Below are positions 46,601 to 54,891 of a stretch of 64,000 nucleotides of DNA, piece after piece. Under the pieces are notes generated by a model, which was not told the DNA's origin, ran no database searches, and saw nothing but the letters and a program-made list of their open reading frames with translations. The number at the start of each line of letters is the position of its first letter. Position 1 is the stretch's first letter. Both the position numbers and the translations under genes were made by a program. The stretch comes from Magnetospirillum molischianum DSM 120. Lineage in GTDB: Bacteria > Pseudomonadota > Alphaproteobacteria > Rhodospirillales > Magnetospirillaceae. Location: contig NZ_CAHP01000060.1 of the NCBI RefSeq assembly GCF_000294655.1, positions 1-64,000 of the forward strand. The letters are read 5' to 3'.

Positions 46601-47072
46601 ACTGAGCGGGCTCGGGAGCGCCATTGGTGGCTTCCTGGGTGGCGGCAGCACTCCATCAAGTGGTCTTGGGGATTATGGGTCCGTTGGTGGCGGATCAATG
46701 GTCGCCCAGGCTCACACCGGCGGCATTGTTGGTGCGGACGGGCTCGCTATGCGGCGGGTTGATCCTTCGTGGTTTGAAAGCGCGCCGAAATTCCATACCG
46801 GCGGCGTCGTTCGCGGGCTCAAGAACGATGAGGTGCCGGCTGTCCTGCGCAAGGGCGAAGGCGTCTTCACCGAAGAGCAGATGAAGGCGCTCGGCCGCGA
46901 TCGCGGCGGCGCCAACGTCCAGATCAACGTCATCAATCAGACCGGTCAGGGCGTCACTGCCGAGCAGGGACAGCCGCGCTTCGACGGCGAGCAGATGGTG
47001 CTCGACATCGTGCTACGCGCGGCGTCGCGCCCCGGCGCGTTTCGCGATGGGATGAAAGGAGCCATGTCGTGA
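43602..47072 (+). CDS. Tape measure protein, 1156 aa
   Basis: N-terminal tape-measure domain (about 60-270: GELERMQMLMKGMS, KFATGGLD, GVISMEELRQQLGEAVP), hydrophobic segments around 345-450, long charged coiled coils (470-950), Gly/Ser-rich region and C-terminal NVQINVINQTGQ. Length predicts a tail near 170 nm. No lytic transglycosylase or peptidase motif was noticed. Confidence 0.93.
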   Translation: MRAGVIRVELELENGEFTHRLVKAGTDLNALQNQLGSTIVAVKRMDSASLGLGRTLHDFVTTVGLAKAAMSNLWGASGGWISNIVKTNGELERMQMLMKGMSTAATTAGRTSEAKENVSWLMSYAKEAPFSLSALNDTFVKFATGGLDNTRSKMRALVDATAAFGGTEDQLHRAAIAIQQMAGKGVISMEELRQQLGEAVPTAMKAMAIGSGVSMAELAKTVSKGVVESKTAMERMFATMQLLYGGSAQEMMSSFTGLLSQIETRWVTLQKTIGDGGGGEKNGFYATVKQQLVDIIALSDDPRVNRIGDSFGAGLKDTMLQVRNIVVEMASWRQEIGAVAMALGALVAANVVSSFLNGIRNMLVAGVMDWKVYSAGVKTAAADVVAAAALMRQATTATQAMSMAVTGAGAAVTMFGRALGMLTGPIGIALTFLTILAIELDLFKSKTAAAAESYAAFKRGIYDQKQIETATEDIKALTDKIAELEDTKRRRQKDSTDPSMSAVQRRNALIAVADLEEKIAKKRQQIAERQGLLDSALSEQRETEARQVATRNLARLNQEVASRKAVNDKEINDRFEQFQKEYDALGNNEAAKLKLRDKFFAENHARADQYYGDVIAMAQKEVDIWRQKAAAGGDQGQIAQARESLKLAEERLETLRAERRLQQEQNFKALKLNTDKNDPAAEKAKTQFDQLKTAIVNAQGALASIHAQMKGGNADLAKFDAKIDAGQFSEALKSLPEAQKAYAKLREIIKQTGEAKLELENQQAREKIDNIFRSMDDSIAKSSERLEEFKRELTDDTAARFGGEYANAMAQIEKKARDVAETEKATAEDRIRAEEKVAAAKQGWINQYAASQALKWREANQQEELELAKTEDAKRAIREKHAQIEIERIRTLADSYAKSENGKVEITEAAAKRIEAIQAQLAEANKGPIRRMFDSWSDYTARMEEAGARWIDGFTDKLVDFAVTGKATFADFAESILRDILKMQYQAAIAQASSGWLGNALSGLGSAIGGFLGGGSTPSSGLGDYGSVGGGSMVAQAHTGGIVGADGLAMRRVDPSWFESAPKFHTGGVVRGLKNDEVPAVLRKGEGVFTEEQMKALGRDRGGANVQINVINQTGQGVTAEQGQPRFDGEQMVLDIVLRAASRPGAFRDGMKGAMS

Positions 47073-47452
47073 CGGTTCGCAGCTTTCCGGCCATCTCTGG
47101 CCGTGATCAGAAATACTACAACGAAAAATTGGACAATCCCGCCGCTGGATCGAAATCCGAAGGTGGTTACGAGTTCACCAGGCCGAAGTTCACCCGGCGC
47201 CCGCGTCGCACGTTCGCTGACGGTTACACGGCTATCAGCCAGGCTGAAAAGACCAGTCTGGAGCAGTTCTGGAACGACGTGCGCGGCAGCTCTGACATTT
47301 TCCTGTGGACGAGCCCTATTACCGGCGAGTCGGTTCAGGTTCGCTTTGTTCTCGGGAAGACCTTGGACTTCAAGTATTCGCACTTCCAGAAGACGCTCGA
47401 TGATGAGCCGGATCATCGCTGGGATGTGAGCTTCGAGGTGAGGGAGGCATAA
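47069..47452 (+). CDS. Lambda M-like minor tail protein, 127 aa
   Basis: GTG overlaps the tape measure stop. LDNPAAGSKSEGGYEFTRPKFTRRP and the strand pattern fit the distal-tail M family. Forms the ring after the tube tip. Confidence 0.75.
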   Translation: MTVRSFPAISGRDQKYYNEKLDNPAAGSKSEGGYEFTRPKFTRRPRRTFADGYTAISQAEKTSLEQFWNDVRGSSDIFLWTSPITGESVQVRFVLGKTLDFKYSHFQKTLDDEPDHRWDVSFEVREA

Positions 47453-48073
47453 ATGGCTCGCCATCTCTCTGTCGGAACCGTCATTGAGAAGAACAGAATT
47501 GCCTCGAACGTCGCCTTCGTCATTTTGATCGAGGTCGAGGTGAAGGATAGCTTCGGGAACCTGGTTGAAATACTCAGAATGGCCAGGAACAACGAACCAA
47601 TCATCTTTCAGGACAATGAGTATGTTGCGGCAAATTTCGAGTTGAGCTTGAAGGAGCAGGCTGGCTCGATCCCAGAGATCCAGGTTGTCGCCCAGGATCA
47701 TACCTTGGCGATCCAGCAGCGGATGCAGGAATATGGCGGGGGCGTCGGGTTCGGCATCAGGATGATCGTCGTCAACACGGGCAATCTCAGTCAACCGCCC
47801 GAAATCGTCGAGACCTTCAAGGTCATTCGGGCCAGCGCTCGCGGCTATGTTGTGACTTTCGGGCTCGGCGCAGAGAACCCCCTGTCGATGCGTTTCCCGC
47901 GCCGTCGGCAGATGCGTGATCGCTGCTCTTGGCGCTTCGGAAGCGCCGAGTGCGGCTATGTCGGCGATCTTCGCTCGTGCGATCTTTCTCTTCAGGGGCC
48001 GAACGGGTGCGCGGCTCACGGGAACACCCGGCGCTTTGGCGGCTTCCCTGGTCTTTCTGTGGGTAAAAGATAA
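47453..48073 (+). CDS. Lambda L-like tail-tip protein with Fe-S motif, 206 aa
   Basis: C-terminal domain has four Cys (C158, C167, C176, C186; RCSWRF, ECGYVG, SCDLSL, GCAAHGN) spaced as in lambda gpL, which binds a [4Fe-4S] cluster. Connects the M-like ring to the J-like hub. Confidence 0.85.
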   Translation: MARHLSVGTVIEKNRIASNVAFVILIEVEVKDSFGNLVEILRMARNNEPIIFQDNEYVAANFELSLKEQAGSIPEIQVVAQDHTLAIQQRMQEYGGGVGFGIRMIVVNTGNLSQPPEIVETFKVIRASARGYVVTFGLGAENPLSMRFPRRRQMRDRCSWRFGSAECGYVGDLRSCDLSLQGPNGCAAHGNTRRFGGFPGLSVGKR

Positions 48074-48087
48074 AGTCAACGCTGAAT
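48072..48087. promoter_or_regulatory. Family 2 operator
   Basis: AAAGTCAACGCTGAAT overlaps the L stop and the K-like start codon. Confidence 0.6.
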
Positions 48088-48508
48088 GGTGCAAACTCAC
48101 AAGGATGTGGTAGAATTGATCGGTATCGCGTTCCGTTACGGCGGGCGCGGGCCCGAAGACTACGACTGTTGGGGCCTGTTGATGGAGCTGTGTCGCCGGG
48201 ATAATAAAGTCATCCCTGACTTTCGCAGCACTTCCAATATAGCGAAGATCGCCAGGATCATGGCGACCAACAGGCACCAGTGGCGACAGATCGAGCTTCG
48301 GCCAGGCTGCGGGCTCTGGTTTCGGGTCCGGGGGTTCGCGTCGCACGTCGGCTACTACCTGGGGAACGACAAGTTCGTTCACACCTGGGAGGAGTCAGGC
48401 GGCGTTGTGGTTGAGCGGCTGAGCCAGTGGGAACACCGTCTGATTGGGGCCTTTGAGTATGTCGGAGACGAAGCAGATCCAGCCGCTTTACGCCCTGGCG
48501 AACCCTGA
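48086..48508 (+). CDS. NlpC/P60 peptidase, lambda K-like, 140 aa
   Basis: Catalytic Cys C28 in YDCWGL, His H87 in HVGYYLG, and a third polar residue near H99. Cuts peptidoglycan stem peptides during DNA injection or processes the tail tip. Lacks the N-terminal Mov34/JAB half of lambda K. Overlaps the next gene by 50 bases. Confidence 0.85.
   Translation: MVQTHKDVVELIGIAFRYGGRGPEDYDCWGLLMELCRRDNKVIPDFRSTSNIAKIARIMATNRHQWRQIELRPGCGLWFRVRGFASHVGYYLGNDKFVHTWEESGGVVVERLSQWEHRLIGAFEYVGDEADPAALRPGEP
48206..48223. repeat. Family 2-like sequence inside the K-like gene
   Basis: AAAGTCATCCCTGACTTT: intact outer half-sites with an altered centre, within coding sequence. Confidence 0.4.
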
Positions 48509-51500
48509 AGCCAAGGTAAACTGCCTCATCGTTTACAACCCCCTCGATGTCAGCCAGCGCTCGCGCTGCGAGATTGTCTGGGGCCTGAACCGGACGCTGG
48601 CCGACTATTTGGATGGCCTGCCCGAGGGGATCGAGTGGGGCGTCTGTGTCAACGCGGACGCGATCGAGCGCGAGCGCTGGGGAAGCATCTATCTCGCACC
48701 CGATGACTGGATCACGCTGATGCCGGTCCCCGAGGGCGGCGGAGGGGGGGGTGGGAAAACTGTAATGCGTCTTGTGGCAATGATTGCTGTTGCGGTCGTT
48801 GCCTGGCAGGCGGCTCCATATCTCGCTTCAATGATCCCTGGGGCAGTGGCCGCTGGCCCTACGATTACCGGCGCCGCCGGCTACATGACGACGATGGGGA
48901 GCATTGCCTCTTCTGTAATCGGCGGCGCGATTACAGTTGTCGGTGGCATGCTGGTCAACGCTCTGATGCCAGCACCCAGGGCCAAGACTGCCGACGCGTC
49001 GTGGAACTCATCCTCGGGCGGAACCGATAGCCCCTCTTATGGCATCGACGGTGCCAAAAACACAGCGAATGAGGGCGTTCCGGTGCCGGTCCCCTATGGC
49101 GCGTTCCGCATCGGCGGCAACATCGTCAATTTCAAAACCGTCAATGACGACAACACCCAGATCATTTACATGATGACCGCTCTGGGTGAGGGCGAGATTG
49201 AGAGTGTCTCGGACATCGAGATCAACGAACAGCCTCTTTCGAACTACAGCGACGTGGAGGTGATCACTCGTCTGGGCGTCAACAACCAGGAAATAATCCC
49301 CTGGTTCGATGACACCCTGGCCTCCTACAACCGCGGCGTCAAGATCACCCGCAACTGGACCAAGCACAAGACCGTCGGCGAAGTTGACAGGTTCCGCGTT
49401 GACGTTGTGTTCCCTTATGGCCTGTGTGGGACGGATACCGCCAGCGGCGGTCGCGTGACGATCTCTGTCCCGGTCGAGATCCAGTATCGTAAGGTGGGCA
49501 GCGCCGTCTGGAGCACTCTAGGCGTCTACGACATCGGCGCTGCCCAGCGCACCGCCCTGCGCAGGAGCTTCGAGTCGCCGCTGCTCGAACAGGGGCAGTA
49601 TGAAATCTGGGTGCGCCGCAACACTGACGATAGCGACTCCGATACTATTCAGGATGACGTTAATCTGTCTGATGTGTGGGAAATCGTTACTGACGATGTT
49701 TGCTATAATCACTCAGCGATCTTGGCACTTAAGATAAAGCTGACGGATCAGCTTTCCGGGGTGCCCAAGGTCACGGCGTTGGTAAAGGGGCGGAAGCTCA
49801 ACATCTTTGATCGTCGCGGCGATCTCGTTTCAACCGTCTTCAGCGCGAACCCGGCGTGGATCGCGATCGACATCCTGACGCACCAGCGCTACGGCGGAGG
49901 GATGGGGCTCTCTCGGATCGATTTCCCCCGCTGGGTCGATCTGGCTGATTACTGCGCCGAAAAGGGCTTGGAGTTTAACGGCGTCTTCGACTTTAACACC
50001 AACGTCTGGGAGGCGCTCCAGAACGTCCTACGCGTCGGGCACGCCCAGATCATCAATGTCGGCACCCGCTATTCCGTGGCGATCGAACGCCCCGACGATC
50101 CTGTGATGATGTTCGGTGTCGGCGACATTATCGCCGACACCTTCAACATCGAATGGCTGGCGCTCGAGGACCGGGCGAACGAAATCGAGGTCGCCTACTA
50201 CGATCGCGACGATGGCCACAAGCGGCGCACTATCAAGGTGGCCGACGAGGAGGCCCTGGACCGCGGCGTCCCCCAGCGTTCCGCGAGCGTCGCTCTTCTC
50301 GGCGTGACCAGCGTCGATCAGGCATACAAGGAAGGCTGGCTTCAGCTTGCGCTGAACAAATACATCCTCCAAACCGTCTCCTTTGACGCTCCGCTGAGCG
50401 CCATCGCCTGCACCGTCGGCGACCTGGTGTTTGTGCAGCACGACATGCCGAAGTGGGGCGACGCTGGCAAGGTCGAGGCCGGCTGCACGTCTAGCTTGAT
50501 CAAGCTAGACCGCCCAGTCACGATGGTCGCCGGGCGGCAATATAAGTGCCTGATCCACTTTGATGCCCTGAAGCGCTACACCGGCATCGTGCATCACATT
50601 GTCGGCACTTCGGTTTTCGTGTCCGGGATCGACGACGCCACCTTGAAGCACTGCCGGCGGTTCGTCAGCAATGGGCATGATATCGCCGTTCTAGGGTTGG
50701 TGAAGCAGAACCCCTATGTCGAGGTTATCCTCGACACCACGAGCGGGTTGGCCACCGGCGCGTCGTTCGAGCTGTGGGATACCGACGTTCTCGAGGATCG
50801 CTCGGTCGTCGGCGCCGCCGCAAGCGGGGAGGTGACAGAGATCACCCTCGCCACGCCGCTGAGCCAGGCGCCAGCCCAGTTCGCCAACTGGATGTTCGGC
50901 GAGAACACCAAGATCAAGAAGCCATTCCGCGTGCTTTTGATCGCCGGCCAGGGCGAATACACGCGGACACTGAGCTGCCTCGAATACAACGAGTCGGTCT
51001 ACCAGGACCCCGAGCACGCCACGCCGACGCCGAACTATTCAGCGCTGCGCGGGGGCATCGGGCACGTTCTCGACCTAGCTGCCGTCGAGGAGCTTTATCA
51101 GGTCGGCAGTGCCGTCAGGACGCGCCTGAACATTGGCTGGACACAGCCGTTGACCGGGCTCTATGGCGGTGCCGACATCTACCTGTCGATCAACAATGGC
51201 GAATATCGCCTGATCGACAGCGTGGTCGGCACGGTCTATTCGATGGATGTCACCGACGGCGATCGGATGTCGTTCGTCGTGGTGGCCAAGGATGCGCTTG
51301 GCGTGCGCGCCGAGCGCATCACGGCCCCGAGTGTCTGGCATCTGGTGCTCGGAAAGACCACCCCGCCGGCGGACGTGACCAACTTCTCCGTTCGGAAGGT
51401 GCCGGGCGGCATCGAGTTCACCTGGAGCCCGATCCCCGACATCGACCTTCGGGGATATGAGATCCGCGAGGGCCTGTCCTGGGATGATGGCGTCGTGATC

Positions 51501-52721
51501 ATGCACGACTTCATGGGAACCCAGTTCACCGCCGCGAAGGCGGCCGCCGGCGCCTTCGCCTGGCACATTCGGGCGAAGGACACCAACGGGAACTACTCGA
51601 ACGGCGTCGCCACCTGCCGTCTCAACGTGCCAGCACCGAGGTCGGTGCGCGGCTTCAACGTGGTCAAGAACATCGACACCCTTCATTTCGTGTGGCTGCC
51701 GAACAGCGAGGTGGACATCAGCCACTATGAGATCCGCGAGGGCGCGACGTGGGCTTCCGGCATCGTCATCGGCCGCATTCAGGGCGCCCAGCACACGGTC
51801 CCGGCGGCGACCGGCGGAAATCGTTCGTTCTGGATCAAGGCGGTGGATAGCGCTGGCATCTACAGTGATCAGGCTGCGTTCACGATGACCACGGTGGCGA
51901 TCAGTGATGACCACAATCTGATCCTGGCCAAGAATGAGTCGGCTAACAGCTACCCCGGCACCAGGCTGAACATGGACACGAACGGTAGCGATCTCGTCAT
52001 GAGCGTTGGTGCTCAGCACGGCGAATATATCCACAAGATCGAGTTGGCGACGCAGAATACCGGGCGGGTGATCATCAACGACGCTTTCGACGCTATCATT
52101 GTGGATGGGAAGACCTGGGGCGACGCCGGGTTTAATTGGGCAAGCGCGGACTCGAACGTGCCGTGGATCAGACCGGGCATCCTCGACACCATCTCGATCG
52201 AGCGGCAGATCGCCATCTGGAGCGGGTTGCAGGCGGGCGAGATCGAAGCGTGGTCGATGAACGGGATGGTTGTCGGCATGAAGGGGACAGCCGCCGTGAC
52301 GAACTCGAAGATCACCTTCGAGCAGGGTCGCTTCAACCAGGGCGCCCTGATCGGGGATACCTCGGCTCTGAAATACGACTACACGGTGCCGGACGCCTTC
52401 AACATGACGTTCTGGATGAAGCCGAAGCAGACCAGCGTGGGCAATAGCTTCCGCGTCGTCACCCTGTCGAAGACGGCAGGCTACATGCGTCTGGAGTATG
52501 ACGATCAGCTCCGGTGCTTTGTGCTGGACTGCTCTGACGGGGTTCTGCTGCGCACAGATGCCCTTGATTTCGGGCCGGGGGACTTCCTGTTGTTCGCCCT
52601 TGTTCAGACCCCCGCGGCCCGCAGAGTGCATGTCGGGCGGGCGCGGGGGAGGGCAATCGTTACCGGGTCGGTAACGAAGCCGGCGATCACCGGGTTCGAC
52701 ACGATCCAGTTCGCCGCGTAG
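48459..52721 (+). CDS. J-like tail-tip host-specificity protein, 1420 aa
   Basis: ATG 48459. N-terminal lambda I-like part with a poly-Gly linker (about residues 93-100) and a hydrophobic region (100-170), then the J hub domains (EGVPVPVPYG, NEQPLSNY, VTALVKGRKL). Two fibronectin type III repeats (about 975-1155, GYEIREG and YEIREG) precede a C-terminal LamG/concanavalin-like domain (about 1270-1420) probably binding host surface glycans. Confidence 0.88.
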   Translation: MSETKQIQPLYALANPEAKVNCLIVYNPLDVSQRSRCEIVWGLNRTLADYLDGLPEGIEWGVCVNADAIERERWGSIYLAPDDWITLMPVPEGGGGGGGKTVMRLVAMIAVAVVAWQAAPYLASMIPGAVAAGPTITGAAGYMTTMGSIASSVIGGAITVVGGMLVNALMPAPRAKTADASWNSSSGGTDSPSYGIDGAKNTANEGVPVPVPYGAFRIGGNIVNFKTVNDDNTQIIYMMTALGEGEIESVSDIEINEQPLSNYSDVEVITRLGVNNQEIIPWFDDTLASYNRGVKITRNWTKHKTVGEVDRFRVDVVFPYGLCGTDTASGGRVTISVPVEIQYRKVGSAVWSTLGVYDIGAAQRTALRRSFESPLLEQGQYEIWVRRNTDDSDSDTIQDDVNLSDVWEIVTDDVCYNHSAILALKIKLTDQLSGVPKVTALVKGRKLNIFDRRGDLVSTVFSANPAWIAIDILTHQRYGGGMGLSRIDFPRWVDLADYCAEKGLEFNGVFDFNTNVWEALQNVLRVGHAQIINVGTRYSVAIERPDDPVMMFGVGDIIADTFNIEWLALEDRANEIEVAYYDRDDGHKRRTIKVADEEALDRGVPQRSASVALLGVTSVDQAYKEGWLQLALNKYILQTVSFDAPLSAIACTVGDLVFVQHDMPKWGDAGKVEAGCTSSLIKLDRPVTMVAGRQYKCLIHFDALKRYTGIVHHIVGTSVFVSGIDDATLKHCRRFVSNGHDIAVLGLVKQNPYVEVILDTTSGLATGASFELWDTDVLEDRSVVGAAASGEVTEITLATPLSQAPAQFANWMFGENTKIKKPFRVLLIAGQGEYTRTLSCLEYNESVYQDPEHATPTPNYSALRGGIGHVLDLAAVEELYQVGSAVRTRLNIGWTQPLTGLYGGADIYLSINNGEYRLIDSVVGTVYSMDVTDGDRMSFVVVAKDALGVRAERITAPSVWHLVLGKTTPPADVTNFSVRKVPGGIEFTWSPIPDIDLRGYEIREGLSWDDGVVIMHDFMGTQFTAAKAAAGAFAWHIRAKDTNGNYSNGVATCRLNVPAPRSVRGFNVVKNIDTLHFVWLPNSEVDISHYEIREGATWASGIVIGRIQGAQHTVPAATGGNRSFWIKAVDSAGIYSDQAAFTMTTVAISDDHNLILAKNESANSYPGTRLNMDTNGSDLVMSVGAQHGEYIHKIELATQNTGRVIINDAFDAIIVDGKTWGDAGFNWASADSNVPWIRPGILDTISIERQIAIWSGLQAGEIEAWSMNGMVVGMKGTAAVTNSKITFEQGRFNQGALIGDTSALKYDYTVPDAFNMTFWMKPKQTSVGNSFRVVTLSKTAGYMRLEYDDQLRCFVLDCSDGVLLRTDALDFGPGDFLLFALVQTPAARRVHVGRARGRAIVTGSVTKPAITGFDTIQFAA

Positions 52722-52726
52722 GTTGT

Positions 52727-52743
52727 AAAGTCAGCGCTGACTT
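52727..52743. promoter_or_regulatory. Family 2 operator
   Basis: AAAGTCAGCGCTGACTT, overlapping the -35 at 52742. Confidence 0.75.
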
Positions 52744-52770
52744 GCTAACACCCCTTCGATAGCGCATAAT
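52742..52770 (+). promoter_or_regulatory. Fibre operon promoter
   Basis: -35 TTGCTA (52742-52747), 17-base spacer, -10 CATAAT (52765-52770). Same two-operator layout as the capsid promoter. Confidence 0.7.
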
Positions 52771-52776
52771 AGGGGG

Positions 52777-52788
52777 CAGCGCTGACTT
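52777..52788. promoter_or_regulatory. Family 2 operator at the start point
   Basis: CAGCGCTGACTT, just downstream of the -10 CATAAT. Confidence 0.65.
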
Positions 52789-52803
52789 GCCAAGGAGACA
52801 TTG

Positions 52804-53247
52804 ATGAACGACACCCTGAAGATGCACGGCGCGATGGAAGCTGTGCTCGTCCGCGCCAACGGCGATGTGGAAGTGATCCGCAAGGACAACATCATCGTGG
52901 ATGTGGGCTTCGATTTCATCGCCGACGCCATCGGGAAGGTCGCCAGCCGCCCGAACGTGATGGGCTACATCGCCGTCGGGACCGGCTCGACCGCGCCCGC
53001 CACCTCTCAGACCGCCCTGGTTACGGAGCTGGCCCGCGCCGCCGCCACCTATTCCCACACGACCGGCACCAAGACCTTCACCTTCACCACCACTTTCGCC
53101 GCCGGCACCGCTACCGGCGCCATTCAGGAGGCTGGAGTGTTCAATGCGTCCTCGTCCGGCATCATATTTGATCGCGTGACCTTCTCGGTGGTCAACAAGG
53201 GCGCGGACGACAGTCTGACCATCACCTTCACCTTCACCATGTCGTAA
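52804..53247 (+). CDS. Tail fibre-associated beta protein, 147 aa
   Basis: ATG 52804 with SD AAGGAGA. IAVGTGSTAPATSQTAL and Thr-rich strands (KTFTFTTTFAAGTATG) resemble small fibre or decoration proteins placed after J genes. Virion surface role inferred. Confidence 0.7.
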   Translation: MNDTLKMHGAMEAVLVRANGDVEVIRKDNIIVDVGFDFIADAIGKVASRPNVMGYIAVGTGSTAPATSQTALVTELARAAATYSHTTGTKTFTFTTTFAAGTATGAIQEAGVFNASSSGIIFDRVTFSVVNKGADDSLTITFTFTMS

Positions 53248-53252
53248 TCGTC

Positions 53253-53268
53253 AAGTCCGCGCTGACTT
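53253..53268. promoter_or_regulatory. Family 2 operator
   Basis: AAGTCCGCGCTGACTT, one mismatch, 13 bases before the 53281 start. Confidence 0.65.
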
Positions 53269-53280
53269 GAAAGGATAGAC

Positions 53281-54828
53281 ATGACGACGACCGAAAAGAC
53301 GCTCGGCGCCAGCTATACTTGGTCCTCCGCAGATTTCGACTACAATGATCTGCGGAGTTCGACCAAGACCTGGGCCGAAGCAGCGGCGTGGAACAGCAGC
53401 GTGACCGAGACGCAAGCGTTCGCTATTGCGGAGCTTGGTTCCCGTGGCGTCACGAAGCCATTCTATCGCTCGCTTTCGGTCGTCGATGCTTTAAATCGGC
53501 TGACCGCCTTCGATCGCAAGTTCAGCGAAGCCTTCACCACGGCCTCTGCGGTGGCGAAGGCTTTTGGACTTGCGATCTCGCAGGTTCTTGCTGTCGCCGA
53601 GATTGCCGCTAAGACGCCGCTGAAGCCGTTCGTCGAAACCTTCGGCGTGGTCGTTAGCTACTGGAAAAGCATCGGCGTGAACCCGATCGAGATGATCCGG
53701 GTGGCGGACTCTATCGCCATGCTGCGGGTCTATTCCCGCGTCTTCGACGAGACATTGGCACTGGCCGAACTCGGCTCTCGCGGCGTCACCCGGCCCATTC
53801 GGGAGGCTTTTCGCGTCGTTGATCAGGCGCCGGCCAAGAGCTTCTCGAAGGTCAATCTGGAAACACTCGGGTTCGCCGAAACCTACACCGACATTATTGC
53901 CTTCATCGTGAAGGTGATTGAGTCAATTACCATCTCGGAGACACCTGGGAAGACCTGGAGTCATCCCGTAACCGAGAGTTTTGGCGTCTCCGACACAAAG
54001 GTTACCAAGATAGCCGGTCTGGTAAAAAACGAGACCCTGACTGTCGCTGAGGCATTCAGGTCACTGAAGACGTTCTATAGGGCGCTGCTGGAGAATTTAG
54101 GCGTCACAGACGCGCGCTCCAGCGGCGTCTACAAGCCGATCCACGAGACGATCGAGGTGGGCGAGGGTGTTGGCAAGAGCGCCGCCCTGTCGAAGGCCGA
54201 AGCGCTGGCAATTGCCGATTTGGCGACGCGAGCGTCGGTGTTTCAGCGTGAGTTTCAGCGCACCTTCAGCGTGTCGGAGGCTGTCAGGAAGACGGCAAGC
54301 CTTCGCTTCAGCGAGGTTTGGCGGATCTACGATCGTCTGGTGCGAAACGCAAACGCAGTTCTGTCCGACGTGAAGATGACCAACGCGGCTGACATCTCAG
54401 TGGATGACTTCGACGATTTGCTGGATCGTCTGGCCCCGCCTGGCTACCAGAGCTTCAACACGTTCGTCGCTGGCGACTACACCTTCCAGAAGGCATTGGT
54501 GCGGCACGTTCTGCGCACCGAGTCGAGCGATCGGCCGCGGATCACGACGCTGAGAACAACGGTTGATCTGCCCGACGTGTTCGATCGCGGCGAACTGTGG
54601 CTGAATGCCGTCGAAACCACCATTCCGTTCAATCGGGTGTTTAATGCGCTGCCCGAGGTCACAGTATCGCTGAAGGCGGGGATCGCCGGCGACCCTACGG
54701 CTGGGATCACCGAATTCGCCGTCCCCAGAATTACCGAGATCGGGATCGGCTACTTCAAGGTCAAGCTGATGACAAGCGCCGGGACGCTGACGCCTGGGCG
54801 GGTCTCCTGGGCCGCTCACGGCTATTGA
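53281..54828 (+). CDS. Repeat-rich fibre protein, 515 aa
   Basis: Residues about 30-370 consist of degenerate repeats of about 24-30 residues with pattern E-x-L-x-[FV]-A-E ... KT..F.E.F.V.D (for example ETLALAELGSRGVTRPIREA and TQAFAIAELGSRGVTKPFYR). C-terminal domain (400-515) is beta-rich and ends RVSWAAHGY, like H-type receptor-binding modules. Probable side fibre. Confidence 0.75.
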   Translation: MTTTEKTLGASYTWSSADFDYNDLRSSTKTWAEAAAWNSSVTETQAFAIAELGSRGVTKPFYRSLSVVDALNRLTAFDRKFSEAFTTASAVAKAFGLAISQVLAVAEIAAKTPLKPFVETFGVVVSYWKSIGVNPIEMIRVADSIAMLRVYSRVFDETLALAELGSRGVTRPIREAFRVVDQAPAKSFSKVNLETLGFAETYTDIIAFIVKVIESITISETPGKTWSHPVTESFGVSDTKVTKIAGLVKNETLTVAEAFRSLKTFYRALLENLGVTDARSSGVYKPIHETIEVGEGVGKSAALSKAEALAIADLATRASVFQREFQRTFSVSEAVRKTASLRFSEVWRIYDRLVRNANAVLSDVKMTNAADISVDDFDDLLDRLAPPGYQSFNTFVAGDYTFQKALVRHVLRTESSDRPRITTLRTTVDLPDVFDRGELWLNAVETTIPFNRVFNALPEVTVSLKAGIAGDPTAGITEFAVPRITEIGIGYFKVKLMTSAGTLTPGRVSWAAHGY

Positions 54829-54833
54829 CGGGT

Positions 54834-54862
54834 TTGTCTTGACCTCCTCGCGAGGCTATAAT
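54834..54862 (+). promoter_or_regulatory. Promoter of the Cys-tail fibre gene
   Basis: -35 TTGTCT (54834-54839), 17-base spacer, consensus -10 TATAAT (54857-54862). Confidence 0.75.
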
Positions 54863-54880
54863 AAAGTCAACGCTGAGTTT
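54863..54880. promoter_or_regulatory. Family 2 operator at the start point
   Basis: AAAGTCAACGCTGAGTTT, directly abutting the -10 TATAAT. Confidence 0.75.
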
Positions 54881-54891
54881 AAAGGTGGGCC

